Source: DATKFM01 sp963851215 (GTDB lineage Bacteria > Pseudomonadota > Alphaproteobacteria > Dongiales > Dongiaceae). Taken from it: a stretch of DNA of 64,000 nt. Below are positions 17,704 to 27,080 of the stretch, in pieces; position 1 is the stretch's first letter; the number at the start of each line of letters is the position of its first letter. The stretch is from positions 186,001-250,000 of the forward strand of contig CAWKOG010000021.1 of assembly GCA_963851215.1 (NCBI GenBank). The letters run 5' to 3'. The notes under the pieces were generated by a model, which worked only from the letters and a program-made list of their open reading frames with translations, made no database searches and was not told the origin of the DNA. Made by a program: the position numbers and the translations under genes.

Positions 17704-17751
17704 CACGGATGTTCTCCGTGGGCCCGCAATGCTTGCGGCTGGAGGACGTCA

Positions 17752-19158
17752 ATGAACTATTTCCCGGCATTTTTCGATCTCAGAGAGCGGCGCGTCCTTG
17801 TCGTCGGCGGTGGCGAGATCGCTGCCCGGCGCCTGCGCCTGCTGCTGAAGGCCGGCGCCAAGGTCACCGTCGTCGCGCCGCGCCTGAACGAGGAAATCGC
17901 CACCGCCGATCAGCGACGGCACGGTCACTGCCATCCGCCGCGGCTTCGTCGCCGGCGATCTGAACAGGCCACACCGTTGTCTTCTCCGCCACCGGCCGCG
18001 AGGACGTGGATGAGCGCGTGGCCGAGGCCGCCCGCACCGCCGGCGTGCCCGTGAACGTCACCGACCGGGCCGAGCTTTCCAGCTTCATCGTTCCCGCCAT
18101 CGTCGAGCGCGATCCCGTGGTCATCGGCATCTCCACCGGCGGTGCTGCGCCCGTGCTGGCCAGCCGCGTGCGGGAGTCGATCGAGCGGCTGCTGCCGGCG
18201 CGCCTGGGCCGCCTGGCCGAATTCGCCAGCAGCTTCCGCCGCGGCGTGCGGTCGAAGCTGCCGCAGGCCGCCAATCGCTTCCGCTTCTGGGACCATTTTT
18301 TTGACGGCCCCATCGCGGCGCAGCTCCTCGCCGGCGATGAACACGGGCGCGCGGGAGCGCATGCTGACCCTGGTGAATGGCCGCGCGGTGACCGAGGCGC
18401 CGAAAGGCTCGGTCGCCATCGTCGGCGCCGGCCCCGGCGATGCCGGACCTGCTGACGCTGCGCGCGCTCCGCCTGATCCAGCGCGCCGAGGTGGTGATCT
18501 ATGACAATCTGGTCGGCCCGGCGGTGCTCGATCTCGTCCGCCGCGACGCCGAGCGCATCTATGTCGGCAAGAGCAAGGGCAACCACAGCAAGACCCAGGA
18601 TGAGATCAACGCCCTGATCGCCGAGCATGCCCATTTCGGCCATCGCGTCGTCGGCTGAAGGGCGGCGATCCCTTCATCTTCGGCCGCGGCGGCGAGGAAG
18701 TGGAGTATCTCCGCCAGCGCGGCATCCGGGCCGAACTGGTGCCGGGCATCACCGCCGCGCTCGGCTGCGCCGCCGCCGTCGGCATCCCCCTCACCCACCG
18801 GGATCATGCCCATGCGGTGACGCTGGCCACCGGCCAGGGCAAGGACGACGAGACCGAGCTGGATTGGGCCACGCTGGCCAAGCTGAAGCAGACGCTGGCG
18901 ATCTATATGGGCGTCGGCAAGGCCGGCTACATCGCCAGCCGGCTGATCGGCCATGGCCTCGATCCCGCAACGCCGGTCGCCGTCATCGAGAACGGCACGC
19001 TGCCGAGCCAGCGCGCGGTCTATGGCCGCCTTTCCGGCCTCGGCCTGCTGGTGCGCCAGAGCGGCATCACCGGGCCGGCGCTGATCGTCATCGGCACCGT
19101 TGTTTCCCTGGCCGACCGGGCGCAGACGCCCGAGCGCCTCGAAGCGGCCGTGGCCTGA
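17752..19158 (+). CDS. cysG: Siroheme synthase CysG (multiple frameshifts)
   Basis: A trifunctional enzyme of about 468 residues that makes siroheme from uroporphyrinogen III. The N-terminal part, with RVLVVGGGEIAARRLRLLLKAG, is the precorrin-2 dehydrogenase/ferrochelatase NAD-binding domain. RAELSSFIVPAIVERDPVVI and GGAAPVLASRVRESIE belong to the dimerisation region. The C-terminal SUMT methyltransferase part has SVAIVGAGPGD, then LLTLRALRLIQRAEVVIYDNLV, then LKGGDPFIFGRGGEEVEYLR and GITAALGCAAAVGIPLTHR. The frame changes at least five times (near 17910, 17960, 18350, 18435 and 18655), each time between conserved blocks that continue correctly. The start at 17752 follows GGAGG. Siroheme is the cofactor of the sulfite reductase encoded two genes downstream. 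The number of indels is high even for this window. Confidence 0.85.
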
Positions 19159-19172
19159 GGGAGAGCGCAGCG

Positions 19173-19483
19173 ATGCCGCAGCAAGTCATCACCGCCAACC
19201 GGCTTCTCGACGGCCGCGTCGTCTTCCTCGCCGCCAACGGCGAGTGGAGCCGAGCGCGTCGGCGCGAGCCGCGTGGCGCAGGATGATTCCGACGCGGCGC
19301 TGCTGCAGGCCGAAGCCAACCAGGCCGTGGCGGACCGCAAGGTGGTGGCGCCCTATCTGATCCCCGTGTCGACCGAGAACGGCCAGATCAAGCCGCTGCG
19401 CTATCGCGAAGTGCTGCGTGCGCTCGGCCCGAGCACCCATCCCGAATTCGGCCGGCCGGCCGACGTCACGGCGGCACTCCTAG
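19173..19483 (+). CDS. DUF2849 domain protein (frameshifted)
   Basis: A small protein of about 100 residues starting MPQQVITANRLLDGRVVFLAANGEW, the conserved start of DUF2849 proteins. An indel near 19262 shifts to a frame with VAQDDSDAALLQAEANQAVADRKVVAPYLIPV and RYREVLRALGPSTHPEFG. DUF2849 genes are nearly always placed between siroheme synthase and sulfite reductase genes in Alphaproteobacteria, as here, so an accessory role in sulfite reduction is inferred; the biochemical role is not known. The 3' end is uncertain: a TAG at 19481 would end it just before the sulfite reductase start if one more base is corrected; without correction the frame runs to 19587, overlapping the next gene. Confidence 0.72.
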
Positions 19484-19493
19484 GAGCGGCGCG

Positions 19494-21150
19494 ATGTACC
19501 GTTACGACAATTACGATCATGCCCTGGTCAATGAGCGCGTCGCGCAGTTCCGCGACCAGGCCAACCGCCGCATCGCCGGTGAGCTGACCGATGACGAGTT
19601 CAAGCCGCTGCGGCTGATGAACGGCCTCTATCTGCAGCTCCACGCCTACATGCTGCGGGTCGCGATTCCCTACGGCACGCTGTCGTCGGACCAGCTCCGC
19701 AAGCTGGCCCATATCGCCCGCCGCTATGACAAGGGCTACGGCCATTTCACCACCCGCCAGAACATCCAATACAACTGGATCAAGCTGGAAGAGACCGCCG
19801 ACATCCTGGGCGAGCTGGCCGAGGTCGAGATGCATGCGATCCAGACCAGCGGCAATTGCATCCGCAACATCACCGCCGACCATTTCGCCGGCGTGTCCGC
19901 CGATGAGATCGAGGACCCGCGCATCTACAGCGAGATCATCCGGCAATGGTCGACCTTCCATCCGGAGTTCACCTTCCTGCCGCGCAAATTCAAGGTCGCG
20001 GTGACCGGCTCGCCGCGCGACCGCGCCGCGGTGAAGGTGCATGACATCGGCCTGCGCATGGTGCGCAACGAGAGCGGCGAAGCCGGCTTCGAGGTCTATG
20101 TCGGCGGCGGCCAGGGCCGCACGCCTGTCATCGCCAAGAGCATCCGCTCCTTCCTGCCGAAGCGGCATCTGCTCTCCTATCTCGAGGCGATCCTGCGGGT
20201 CTATAACCAGCTCGGCCGCCGCGACAATCTCTACAAGGCGCGCATCAAGATCCTGGTGGATGCCGTCGGCGCCGCGCAGTTCACCCAGATGGTCGAAGAG
20301 GAATGGCAGCATATCCGCGACGGCTATCTGGACCTGCCGGCCGCTGAGATCGAGCGCATCCGCGCCTACTTCGCGCCGCCGGCCTATAAGACCTTCGCCG
20401 GTCCGCCCGCTGGAGTATGACGCGCAGCTGCGCCGCGATTTCCTGTTCGCCCGCTGGGTGCGCAGCAACGTCGCGCCGCACAAGCGGCCGGGGTACGCCA
20501 TCGTCACCCTGTCGTTGAAGCCGGCCGGCGGCGTGCCCGGCGATGCGACCGATGCGCAGATGGATGCGGTGGCCGATCTGGCCGACGAGTACAGCTTCGG
20601 CGAAATCCGCGTCAGCCATGAGCAGAACCTGGTGCTCGCCGATGTGGAGCAGGCCAGGCTGTACGAGCTCTGGCGCAAGCTCGAGGCGCTGAATCTGGCC
20701 GAGCCGAATATCGGCCTCGCCGGCGACATCATCGCCTGCCCGGGCCTCGACTATTGCGCCCTGGCCAATGCCCGCTCGATCCCGGTGGCGCAGCAGATCA
20801 GCAGGCATTTCGCCGACCTGACGCGCCTCCTGGATATCGGCGAACTGAAGATCAAGATCTCCGGCTGCATCAATGCCTGCGGCCACCATCATGTGGGCCA
20901 TATCGGCATTCTCGGCGTCGATAAGCACGGCCAGGAATTCTACCAGATCACCCTCGGCGGCAGCGCCGACGAGAACGCCTCCATCGGCGATATCGTCGGC
21001 CCGGCCTTCGGCACCGATCAGGTCGTCGGTGCGGTCGAGACCATCATCGACACCTACCTGAAGCTGCGCGGCGAGAACGAGCGCTTCCTCGACACCTATC
21101 GCCGCGTCGGCCTCAAGCCCTTCAAGGAGAAGCTCTATGCCGCTCATTAA
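19494..21150 (+). CDS. cysI: Nitrite/sulfite reductase, siroheme- and 4Fe-4S-dependent (one frameshift)
   Basis: About 552 residues, of the CysI/NirA-like ferredoxin-type family that reduces sulfite to sulfide. The N-terminal half has GHFTTRQNIQYNWIKLEE and TSGNCIRNITADHFAGV, typical of the first siroheme-binding repeat. The C-terminal half carries the cluster-binding cysteines in IACPGLDYCALA (C-x5-C) and SGCINACGHHHVGHIG (C-x3-C), the last also being the siroheme axial ligand. The frame breaks near 20405-20412, between KTFAG and LEYDAQLRRDFLF. An AGGAGC site precedes the ATG at 19494. The context (cysG, DUF2849, DUF934, cysH) supports assimilatory sulfite reduction. No flavoprotein subunit is present, so electrons probably come from ferredoxin or the DUF934 partner. 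Confidence 0.9.
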
Positions 21151-21745
21151 AGCCAATGGCATCGCCGACGATCTCTGGACGTTCGTGAAGGACGAGGAGC
21201 AGCTTCCGCCTGAAGGCGCCATCATCGTCACGCTGGCGCGCTGGCAAGCGAACCGCGACCAGCTCGCGGCGCGGCCGACGCCGCTGGGCATCCGCCTGAA
21301 GAGCGATCAGGCGCCGTCGACCATATCGGGCGATATCGAGCGCTTCGACGTGATCGCGCTCGAATTCCCGAAGTTCACCGACGGCCGCGCCTATAGCAGC
21401 GCGCGGCTGCTGCGGGAGCGCCACGGCTTCCGCGGCGAGCTGCGGGCCGTGGGCAATGTGCTGCGGGACCAGCTCGCGTTCATGCGCCGCTGCGGCTTCG
21501 ACAGCTACGAGATTCCGGAGACCGCCGATGCGGCGGCTTGGGCCGGCTCGCTGCGCGGGCTCTCCGTGGTCTATCAGCCGGCGACCGATGGCCGGCAGAC
21601 GGCGCTGGCCGCCCGTCACCGGCCGGCGCCGGCACAGCGCCGCGAAGTCGAAGAGGATGAGGAGCCGGCGCCGAAGGTGATCGCCGCGGCGGTTGAGGCC
21701 AGCAACGAGTACTCGCAGGTCTGCGCGGGTTATTGGGCTTACTAA
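21137..21745 (+). CDS. DUF934 domain protein of the sulfite-reduction operon
   Basis: A 202-residue protein. Residues 15-155 match DUF934, with IERFDVIALEFPKFTDGRAYSSARLLRERHGFRGELRAVG as the core and AFMRRCGFDSYE following; these are listed as two separate conserved blocks around residues 68-125. DUF934 genes follow sulfite reductase genes in many Proteobacteria, and the protein is thought to assist sulfite reduction, but its reaction is unknown. The C-terminal 45 residues are rich in acidic and alanine residues and end in an aromatic CAGYWAY. The start overlaps the end of cysI by 14 bases, so translation is coupled. The frame is intact. Confidence 0.85.
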   Translation: MPLIKANGIADDLWTFVKDEEQLPPEGAIIVTLARWQANRDQLAARPTPLGIRLKSDQAPSTISGDIERFDVIALEFPKFTDGRAYSSARLLRERHGFRGELRAVGNVLRDQLAFMRRCGFDSYEIPETADAAAWAGSLRGLSVVYQPATDGRQTALAARHRPAPAQRREVEEDEEPAPKVIAAAVEASNEYSQVCAGYWAY

Positions 21746-21778
21746 TTGCAACACATACATAGGAACGCGAAGACCATC

Positions 21779-22517
21779 ATGCTCGACTCGCCCGCCCCTG
21801 CCAGCCTTTCGCCCAGCACGGAAGCTCTCCGCGCGCGGGCGCTCGGCATTGCCGGGCGGCAGCGGCGGCAGGCGGCGCTGACTTTGCTGCAATGCGTGTT
21901 GAAGGAGGAGTTTCCCGGGCGCATTGCCGTGGTGTCGTCATTCGGAGTCGAGTTTGCGGTGATCCTGTCGCTGGTTTCGGAAGTCGATCCGGCGACACCC
22001 GTGATCTTCCTGGAGACTGGCAAGCATTTCCCGGAGACACTGGCCTATCGCGACAAGCTGGCGCGGCGTCTGAAGCTGAGCGATGTCAGGGATATCAAGC
22101 CCGATTCCGTCGAGCTCGTCGCGAACGATCCGTCTGGCGATCTCTGGCAGCGCGACACAGATGCCTGCTGCGGCATCCGCAAGGTGGTGCCGTTGAGCCG
22201 CGCGCTATCCAGCTTCGATGCCTGGATCACCGGCCGCAAGCGTCATCACGGCGCCGAGCGCGCCAATCTCTCGCTGGTCGAAGCATCGGAAGGACGGTTC
22301 AAGATCAATCCGCTGGCCGATTGGACTTCCGAAGAGATCGCAGCAGACTTCCGGGCGCGAGAATCTGCCGGTGCACCCGCTGGCGCTCGATGGATATGGC
22401 TCCATCGGCTGCGCACCTTGCACGCGCAAGACCAAGAACGGCGAGAATGCCCGCGCGGGCCGCTGGTCCGGCACCGACAAGACCGAATGTGGCATCCATC
22501 GGGCTCCCTGGTTCTGA
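21779..22517 (+). CDS. cysH: Adenylylsulfate (APS) reductase CysH (one frameshift)
   Basis: About 245 residues. It reduces adenylylsulfate to sulfite using thioredoxin. Conserved blocks are VVSSFGVEFAVILSLV, the PP-loop-related substrate site, then PVIFLETGKHFPETL, ITGRKRHHGAERANL and the C-terminal TECGIHR with the catalytic cysteine. Two cysteine pairs, CC in DACCGIRKVVPL and C-x-x-C in SIGCAPCTRKT, are the 4Fe-4S ligands that distinguish APS reductases from PAPS reductases. An indel near 22350 separates ADF from GRENLPVHPL. I start at the ATG at 21779; an ATG at 21746 would abut the preceding stop. It feeds sulfite to the reductase upstream. Confidence 0.88.
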
Positions 22518-22588
22518 GTTCATATCTCGCTCGTCCTTCGCGTATAATCCAGTACCGGTCACCAGATCGATTTCGGCATAGTAGTCTT

Positions 22589-23624
22589 ATGACGCAAGAG
22601 ATCATCGTCTTCTTTCTCATCGGAGGATTGGCGCAGCTTGTCGACGGCGCGCTGGGCATGGCGTTCGGCGTGATTTCGACATCGCTGCTGCTGAGCTTCG
22701 GCATCACGCCGGCAGTGACCAGCGCCACGGTGCATGTCTGCAAGATCGCGACGGGAGCCGCTTCCGGCTTCTCCCATCTGGCGCTCGGCAATGTGGATCG
22801 TCGCCTGCTGCTGCAACTGGCGCTGCCCGGCGCCTTCGGCGCGATGATCGGAGCGTACATTCTGACGACGCTGCCGGTGGAGATCGCGCGGCCGCTGGTG
22901 GCCGTATATCTGTTCATCATGGGAATTCTCGATCCTGCGCCGCGCGCTTCGCCAGCGCACCGCGGTCGCGGTTGAATCGGCGGGTCATCGGCGAACGGCT
23001 GCGCCTCTGGGCCTGATCGGCGGATTTCTCGACGCGACGGGCGGTGGCGGCTGGGGGCCGATCGTCACGTCGGGTCTTCTGGTCAGGAACATGAAGCCCG
23101 CGACCGCCATCGGAACCGCCAATCTTGCAGAATTCATGGTGGCGATATGCGCGGCTGGTGTATTTCTCGCCTTCGCCAGTTTCTACCTGCCGGCAATCAT
23201 CGGTCTCACGCTCGGCGGCGTGCTGACAGCGCCGATCGCTGCTTATCTGACGAAAAGAATCCCCGCGAGGCTGGTCCTGGGTGCGGTCGCGGTGCTAATC
23301 TTCGCCCTGAGTGTGCGGACCACCGTCGTCGCAATCAGCGGCTGGCAGGACAAGGCGGTGGCCGCCACGGAAACCGAGGCCGTCGTTCTCAACCACACCA
23401 CAACCCGGCGCCCGGCGAGCAAAACTGACAAGAAAACAGAGGGCCGGGCGCGGCAATTCGTCCGGAGCTACAAAGATGCCGGACGACAGCCAGAGACAAG
23501 GCAAGGCAAAGCCGAGGAAGAAGACTTGGCGGCCGCAGACGCGCCTGGTGCGCGGCGGCCTGACGCGCAGCCAATTCGGCGAGACTGCGGAGGCCATCTA
23601 CCTGACCTCGGGCTATGTCTATGA
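22589..23624 (+). CDS. TSUP family (TauE/SafE) sulfite/anion exporter (frameshifted, end uncertain)
   Basis: This is a membrane protein with the two-repeat TSUP fold. The first half contains FFLIGGLAQLVDGALGMAFG and the conserved LLLSFGITPAVTSATVHVCK; the second has GLIGGFLDATGGGGWGPIVT and NMKPATAIGTANLAEFMVA, the repeated G-x-x-D-A-x-x-G-G-G-W motif. An indel near 22935 separates the halves. TSUP proteins export sulfite, sulfoacetate or related anions; in a cys operon, export of excess sulfite or sulfide is the natural guess. The second frame runs on to 23624, overlapping metZ by about 150 bases, with an unlikely charged tail. The true end is probably near 23430-23475, after another undetected indel. 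Confidence 0.78.
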
Positions 23625-24690
23625 CGATGCCGAGACGGCGGAGGCCCGCTTCAAGGATCTCGATCCCGGCTACATCTACAGCCGCTATGGCAATCCCACG
23701 GTGACGATGTTCGAAGAGCGCATGTGCCAGCTCGAAGGCGCACCGGCCTCGCGCGCGCTGGCCACCGGCATGGCGGCGGTGAACGCCGCCATCATGTGCC
23801 AGGTGCGTGCCGGCGATCGCGTGGTGGCGTCGCGGGCGCTGTTCGGCTCCTGCCGCTACATCATCGAGGAACTGCTGCCGCGCTATGGCGTGAAAACGCA
23901 ACTGGTCGACGGTCCCGATCTCGATCAATGGCGCGATGCGCTGAAGCCCGGCGCGCGCTGCGTGTTCATCGAGACGCCGGCCAATCCCACGCTGCAGCTC
24001 ATCGACATCCCGGCGGTGGCGGAGTTGTGCCACGCCGCCGGCGCTAGGCTGATCGTCGACAATGTCTTCGCCACGCCCGTGCTGCAGAAGCCGCTGCCGT
24101 TGGGCGCCGATATCGTGCTCTACTCCACGACCAAGCATATCGACGGCCAGGGCCGCTGCCTCGGCGGCATCGTGCTTGGCTCCGAGGATTTCATCGTCAA
24201 GGAGTTGCATCCGCTTTTGAAGCATACCGGCCCGTCGCTCAGCCCGTTCAACGCCTGGATCATGCTGAAGGGCCTGGAGACGCTGGAACTGCGCGTGCGC
24301 CAGCATTGCAGCAACGCCGCCGCCGTCGCCGATTTCCTCGCCTCTCATGGCGAGGTATCCAATCTGATCTATCCCGGCCGGAACGATTTCCCGCAGCGCG
24401 CACTGGCGCAGCGGCAGATGTCATCCGGCGGCACGCTGGTGACGTTCGAGCTCAAGGGCGACAAGGCGCGGGCCTTCCGCTTCCTCAACGCGCTGGAGCT
24501 GATCGACATCTCCAACAATCTCGGCGACTCCAAGAGCCTGGTCACCCATCCGGCGACCACGACCCACCAGCGGCTGAGCCCGGCCGACCGGGCCCATCTG
24601 GGCATCACCGAGAGCATGATCCGGCTTTCCGTCGGCCTCGAGGATGCGGCCGATATCATCGACGATCTGGATCAGGCGCTGGCCGCCTAG
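23476..24690 (+). CDS. metZ: O-succinylhomoserine sulfhydrylase
   Basis: A 404-residue PLP enzyme of the Cys/Met metabolism family, which makes homocysteine from O-succinylhomoserine and sulfide. TRLVRGGLTRSQFGETAEAI near residue 17, YIYSRYGNPTV, SRALATGMAAVNAAIM and the PLP lysine in STTKHIDGQGR are all present; the HIDGQGR form is typical of MetZ rather than MetY or MetB. The C-terminus with NLGDSKSLVTHPATTTHQRL and IRLSVGLEDAADIIDDL is also typical. The ATG at 23476 is chosen; the longer in-frame extension upstream overlaps the TSUP gene and has no homology. It closes a sulfate-to-homocysteine route under a SAM-responsive leader. Its stop overlaps the stop of the convergent znuA gene. Confidence 0.92.
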   Translation: MPDDSQRQGKAKPRKKTWRPQTRLVRGGLTRSQFGETAEAIYLTSGYVYDDAETAEARFKDLDPGYIYSRYGNPTVTMFEERMCQLEGAPASRALATGMAAVNAAIMCQVRAGDRVVASRALFGSCRYIIEELLPRYGVKTQLVDGPDLDQWRDALKPGARCVFIETPANPTLQLIDIPAVAELCHAAGARLIVDNVFATPVLQKPLPLGADIVLYSTTKHIDGQGRCLGGIVLGSEDFIVKELHPLLKHTGPSLSPFNAWIMLKGLETLELRVRQHCSNAAAVADFLASHGEVSNLIYPGRNDFPQRALAQRQMSSGGTLVTFELKGDKARAFRFLNALELIDISNNLGDSKSLVTHPATTTHQRLSPADRAHLGITESMIRLSVGLEDAADIIDDLDQALAA

Positions 24691-25622
24691 CTGCCAGATG
24701 TCAGGCACGTCCGAAGCGATTCCGCAATATTGCGCATGAATTTGAAGTAGAGGTCCGGTCCGGCATCGAGTGCCGCGCCCTCGGGATCCAGCACGCCGGT
24801 CCTGACATCCGTATCCGCCACGACCGTATCCACCAGCGATGGCGCGAAGTTCGGCTCGCGGAACACGCAGCGCGCCTGCTGAGCGATGATCTTGTCGCGG
24901 ATTTCACTGAGGCGCTTCGCGCCCGGCGGCAGTTCGGGATGCACGGTGATCGAACCGACTCCTGCAAGGCCGTAGTGCCGGTCAAAGTACTGATAGGCAT
25001 CGTGGAAGACGATGAAGGGCGTATCCTTGACCGGTGCGAGCGTTGCCGCGATCTCCCGGTCCAGATCGTCCAGCTTCCGCTCGAGCTTCTGTTCATTCAG
25101 GCGATAAGCTTCGGCGTTGGCTGGATCGGCATTCGACAGCTCTAACGCGATTGCCGCCGCCATCAGTTTTGCGTTTGCCGGATCGAGCCATAGATGCCCG
25201 TCATAGGATTCGTGCTCTTCCTTCGGCGTGCTCTTCGCCCTCACCCTCCTGATGCAGATGCTCGTCCCAGATGCCGCCCTCGCGCACTGGCAGAACGGTC
25301 AGCCCTTGGACATCAGCGAGTTCCACCGAGCTGGCGCCTTCGGGCAGCGTGTCGATGGCCTTGTGCAGGAAGGTCTCCAGTCCCTCGCCGATCCAGAAGA
25401 TGATTCGCGCGTCCTGGATGGCCTGGGCATCCGACGGCGTGAGCGCATAGCTGTGGGGCGATGCCGCGCCTTTGACGATCAGCGCCGGCGTGCCGACGCC
25501 ATCCATGATCGCGGCGACCAGGGAATGCACCGGCTTGAAGCTGGCGACGACCTCAGGCGCTTCGGCCCGAGCGGCCGCGGATACAGGGCGAGAGCGAGTG
25601 CGACCGCAAAAATGCGGGCCAC
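24687..25622 (-). CDS. znuA: Zinc ABC transporter substrate-binding protein ZnuA (two frameshifts)
   Basis: About 311 residues. A GTG at 25622 gives VARIFAVALALALYP, a good signal peptide; an indel near 25570 leads into EAPEVVASFKPVHSLVAAIMDG, the usual mature N-terminus of cluster A-I metal-binding proteins. ASPHSYALTPSDAQAI carries the first metal-ligand His. A His-rich acidic loop (DEHLHQEGEGEEH) contains a second indel near 25220-25245, then SYDGHLWLDPANAKLMA follows with another ligand His. FIVFHDAYQYFDRHYGL and FREPNFAPSLV complete the pattern. It captures Zn(II) in the periplasm for ZnuCB, encoded divergently. A Zur-box palindrome lies upstream. Both indels probably reflect sequencing errors. 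Confidence 0.87.
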
Positions 25623-25698
25623 GGCCGAAGCCTGCCCACGGCCAGCCCTGTCTGGACGTTGCGCAGCCTTGAATGCTACGATATAACATCATGGCAAC

Positions 25699-25711
25699 GT
25701 TATAGTATAAC
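25699..25711. promoter_or_regulatory. Zur box between znuA and zur-znuCB
   Basis: GTTATAGTATAAC is a perfect 13-bp palindrome centred on 25705, extended on both sides as ACGTTATAGTATAACAT. This is the core of the Zur operator known in Alphaproteobacteria. A further half-site-like TATAACAT lies at about 25682-25689. It sits 10 bases before the zur start and 77 bases before the proposed znuA start, so zinc-loaded Zur would repress both directions, including its own gene. Confidence 0.85.
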
Positions 25712-25720
25712 ATATTGAGC

Positions 25721-26266
25721 ATGGCAAGAGCCGTTTCATCCTCCCGCGGCAAACCGCGGCAGCGCGCCGGCGAGTTCGGCCGCGAACCCCACGACCATCA
25801 GCATTGCATCGCCGATGCGCTGGACCGGGCAGCGGCGCTTTGCGAACAGCGCGGCTCGAAGCTGACGGACATCCGCCGGCGGGTGCTGGAGCTGGTCTGG
25901 CGCAATCATGCGCCCGTCGGCGCCTATGACCTCCTCGACGAGATCCGCAAGGATGGCCGCATCGCCGCACCGCCGACGGTGTACCGGGCGCTCGATTTCC
26001 TGCGGGAACAAGGGCTGGTGCATCGCCTGGAATCCCTCAACGCCTTCGTCGGCTGCACGCGGCCGGATCGCACCCATGTCAGCCAATTCCTGATCTGCAC
26101 CGGCTGCCAAGCCGTCGCCGAACTCGACGCGCCGGAAGTGGGCAGTGCCGTGTCGCAGAGCGCCGCCAAGGCCGGTTTCGTGGTCGACCGCATGACCATC
26201 GAGATGCACGGCCTTTGCCCCGCTTGCAGCAAGGGCGCCGAGGGCCGGCGGGCGCGCCATGCCTGA
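25721..26266 (+). CDS. zur: Zinc uptake regulator Zur (Fur family)
   Basis: A protein of about 181 residues with the Fur-family winged helix: LTDIRRRVLELVWRNHAPVGAYDLL and the recognition region PPTVYRALDFLREQGLVHRLE. The dimerisation domain has FLICTGCQAVAELD with a C-x-x-C structural zinc site, and HGLCPACSKG with the second C-x-x-C. An N-terminal H-D-H-Q-H cluster is also present. Together with the neighbouring znu genes and the palindrome overlapping its promoter, this identifies Zur rather than Fur or Mur. I use the ATG at 25721; a TTG at 25715 is also in frame. The end overlaps znuC by 8 bases, giving a zur-znuC-znuB operon. Confidence 0.92.
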   Translation: MARAVSSSRGKPRQRAGEFGREPHDHQHCIADALDRAAALCEQRGSKLTDIRRRVLELVWRNHAPVGAYDLLDEIRKDGRIAAPPTVYRALDFLREQGLVHRLESLNAFVGCTRPDRTHVSQFLICTGCQAVAELDAPEVGSAVSQSAAKAGFVVDRMTIEMHGLCPACSKGAEGRRARHA

Positions 26267-27080
26267 CGACCGGCATCACCATAGCGAGCCCGCCCCTGCC
26301 GCGGACTGGCTGCTGCGGCTCGACGGCATTCACCTGGCGCGCAACGGGCGTCACATTCTCGAGCACATCCACCTGTCCGTCGCGCCGCAGGAGATCGTCA
26401 CGCTGATCGGCCCCAACGGCGCCGGGAAAAACCATGCTCGTGCGGATCGCGCTCGGCCTGATCCAACCCGACAGCGGCCAGGTGCAGCGCCGCGCCGGAC
26501 TGACCATCGGTTACATGCCGCAGCATTTCCATGTGGAGGAGACGCTGCCGCTGACGGCGCGGCGGTTCCTGCAGCTGGCGAAGGGCGCCGGCGAAGACGG
26601 CATTGCGGATGGCCGCAGCGGAAGTCGGCATCGAGCATCTGCTGAACCAGCCGCTGCAGGGGCTCTCGGGCGGCGAATTGCAGCGCACCCTGCTCGCCCG
26701 CGCCATCCTCCGCCGGCCGCAGCTTCTGGTGCTCGACGAGCCGGTGCGCGGCGTCGACATGACCGGACAGCTTGGAACTCTACGACCTGATCGCGCAGCT
26801 GCGGCGGCGGCTCGGCTGCGGGGTGCTGATGGTGTCCCACGATCTGCATATCGTGATGGCGGCGACGGACCGGGTGATCTGCCTCAACCACCATATCTGC
26901 TGCCACGGGCAGCCGGATACGGTGAGCGCCCATCCGGAATATCTGGCCCTGTTCGGGCCGCTGTCGAAGGAGCGGCTGGCGGTCTATCAGCATCATCACG
27001 ACCACCGCCACGATCTCCATGGCGAGGTGGTCGCCGGCAACGGTCGGCACGCGCATGGAGAGCAGCCGCATGCTCCATGA
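26259..27080 (+). CDS. znuC: Zinc ABC transporter ATPase ZnuC (three frameshifts)
   Basis: About 273 residues, the ATPase of the ZnuABC importer. Walker A is TLIGPNGAGK, directly followed by an extra A in a run (GGGAAAAACC, near 26428-26434) that breaks the frame before TMLVRIALGLIQPDSG. The signature LSGGELQRTLLARAIL and Walker B LLVLDEPVRGVD lie in another frame after an indel near 26605. A third indel near 26770 leads to ELYDLIAQLRRRLGCGVLMV, the H-loop SHDLHIVMAATD and a His-rich tail (QHHHDHRHD), as in other ZnuC proteins. All ATPase motifs are intact once the frame is corrected. It overlaps zur upstream and znuB downstream. Confidence 0.88.

Noticed and set aside
21746..22975. CysH-TSUP fusion protein of 409 codons
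   Set aside because: The reading frame links the two only because of an indel inside cysH; the true cysH continues in another frame to its ECGIH end, and the TSUP protein has its own start at 22589.
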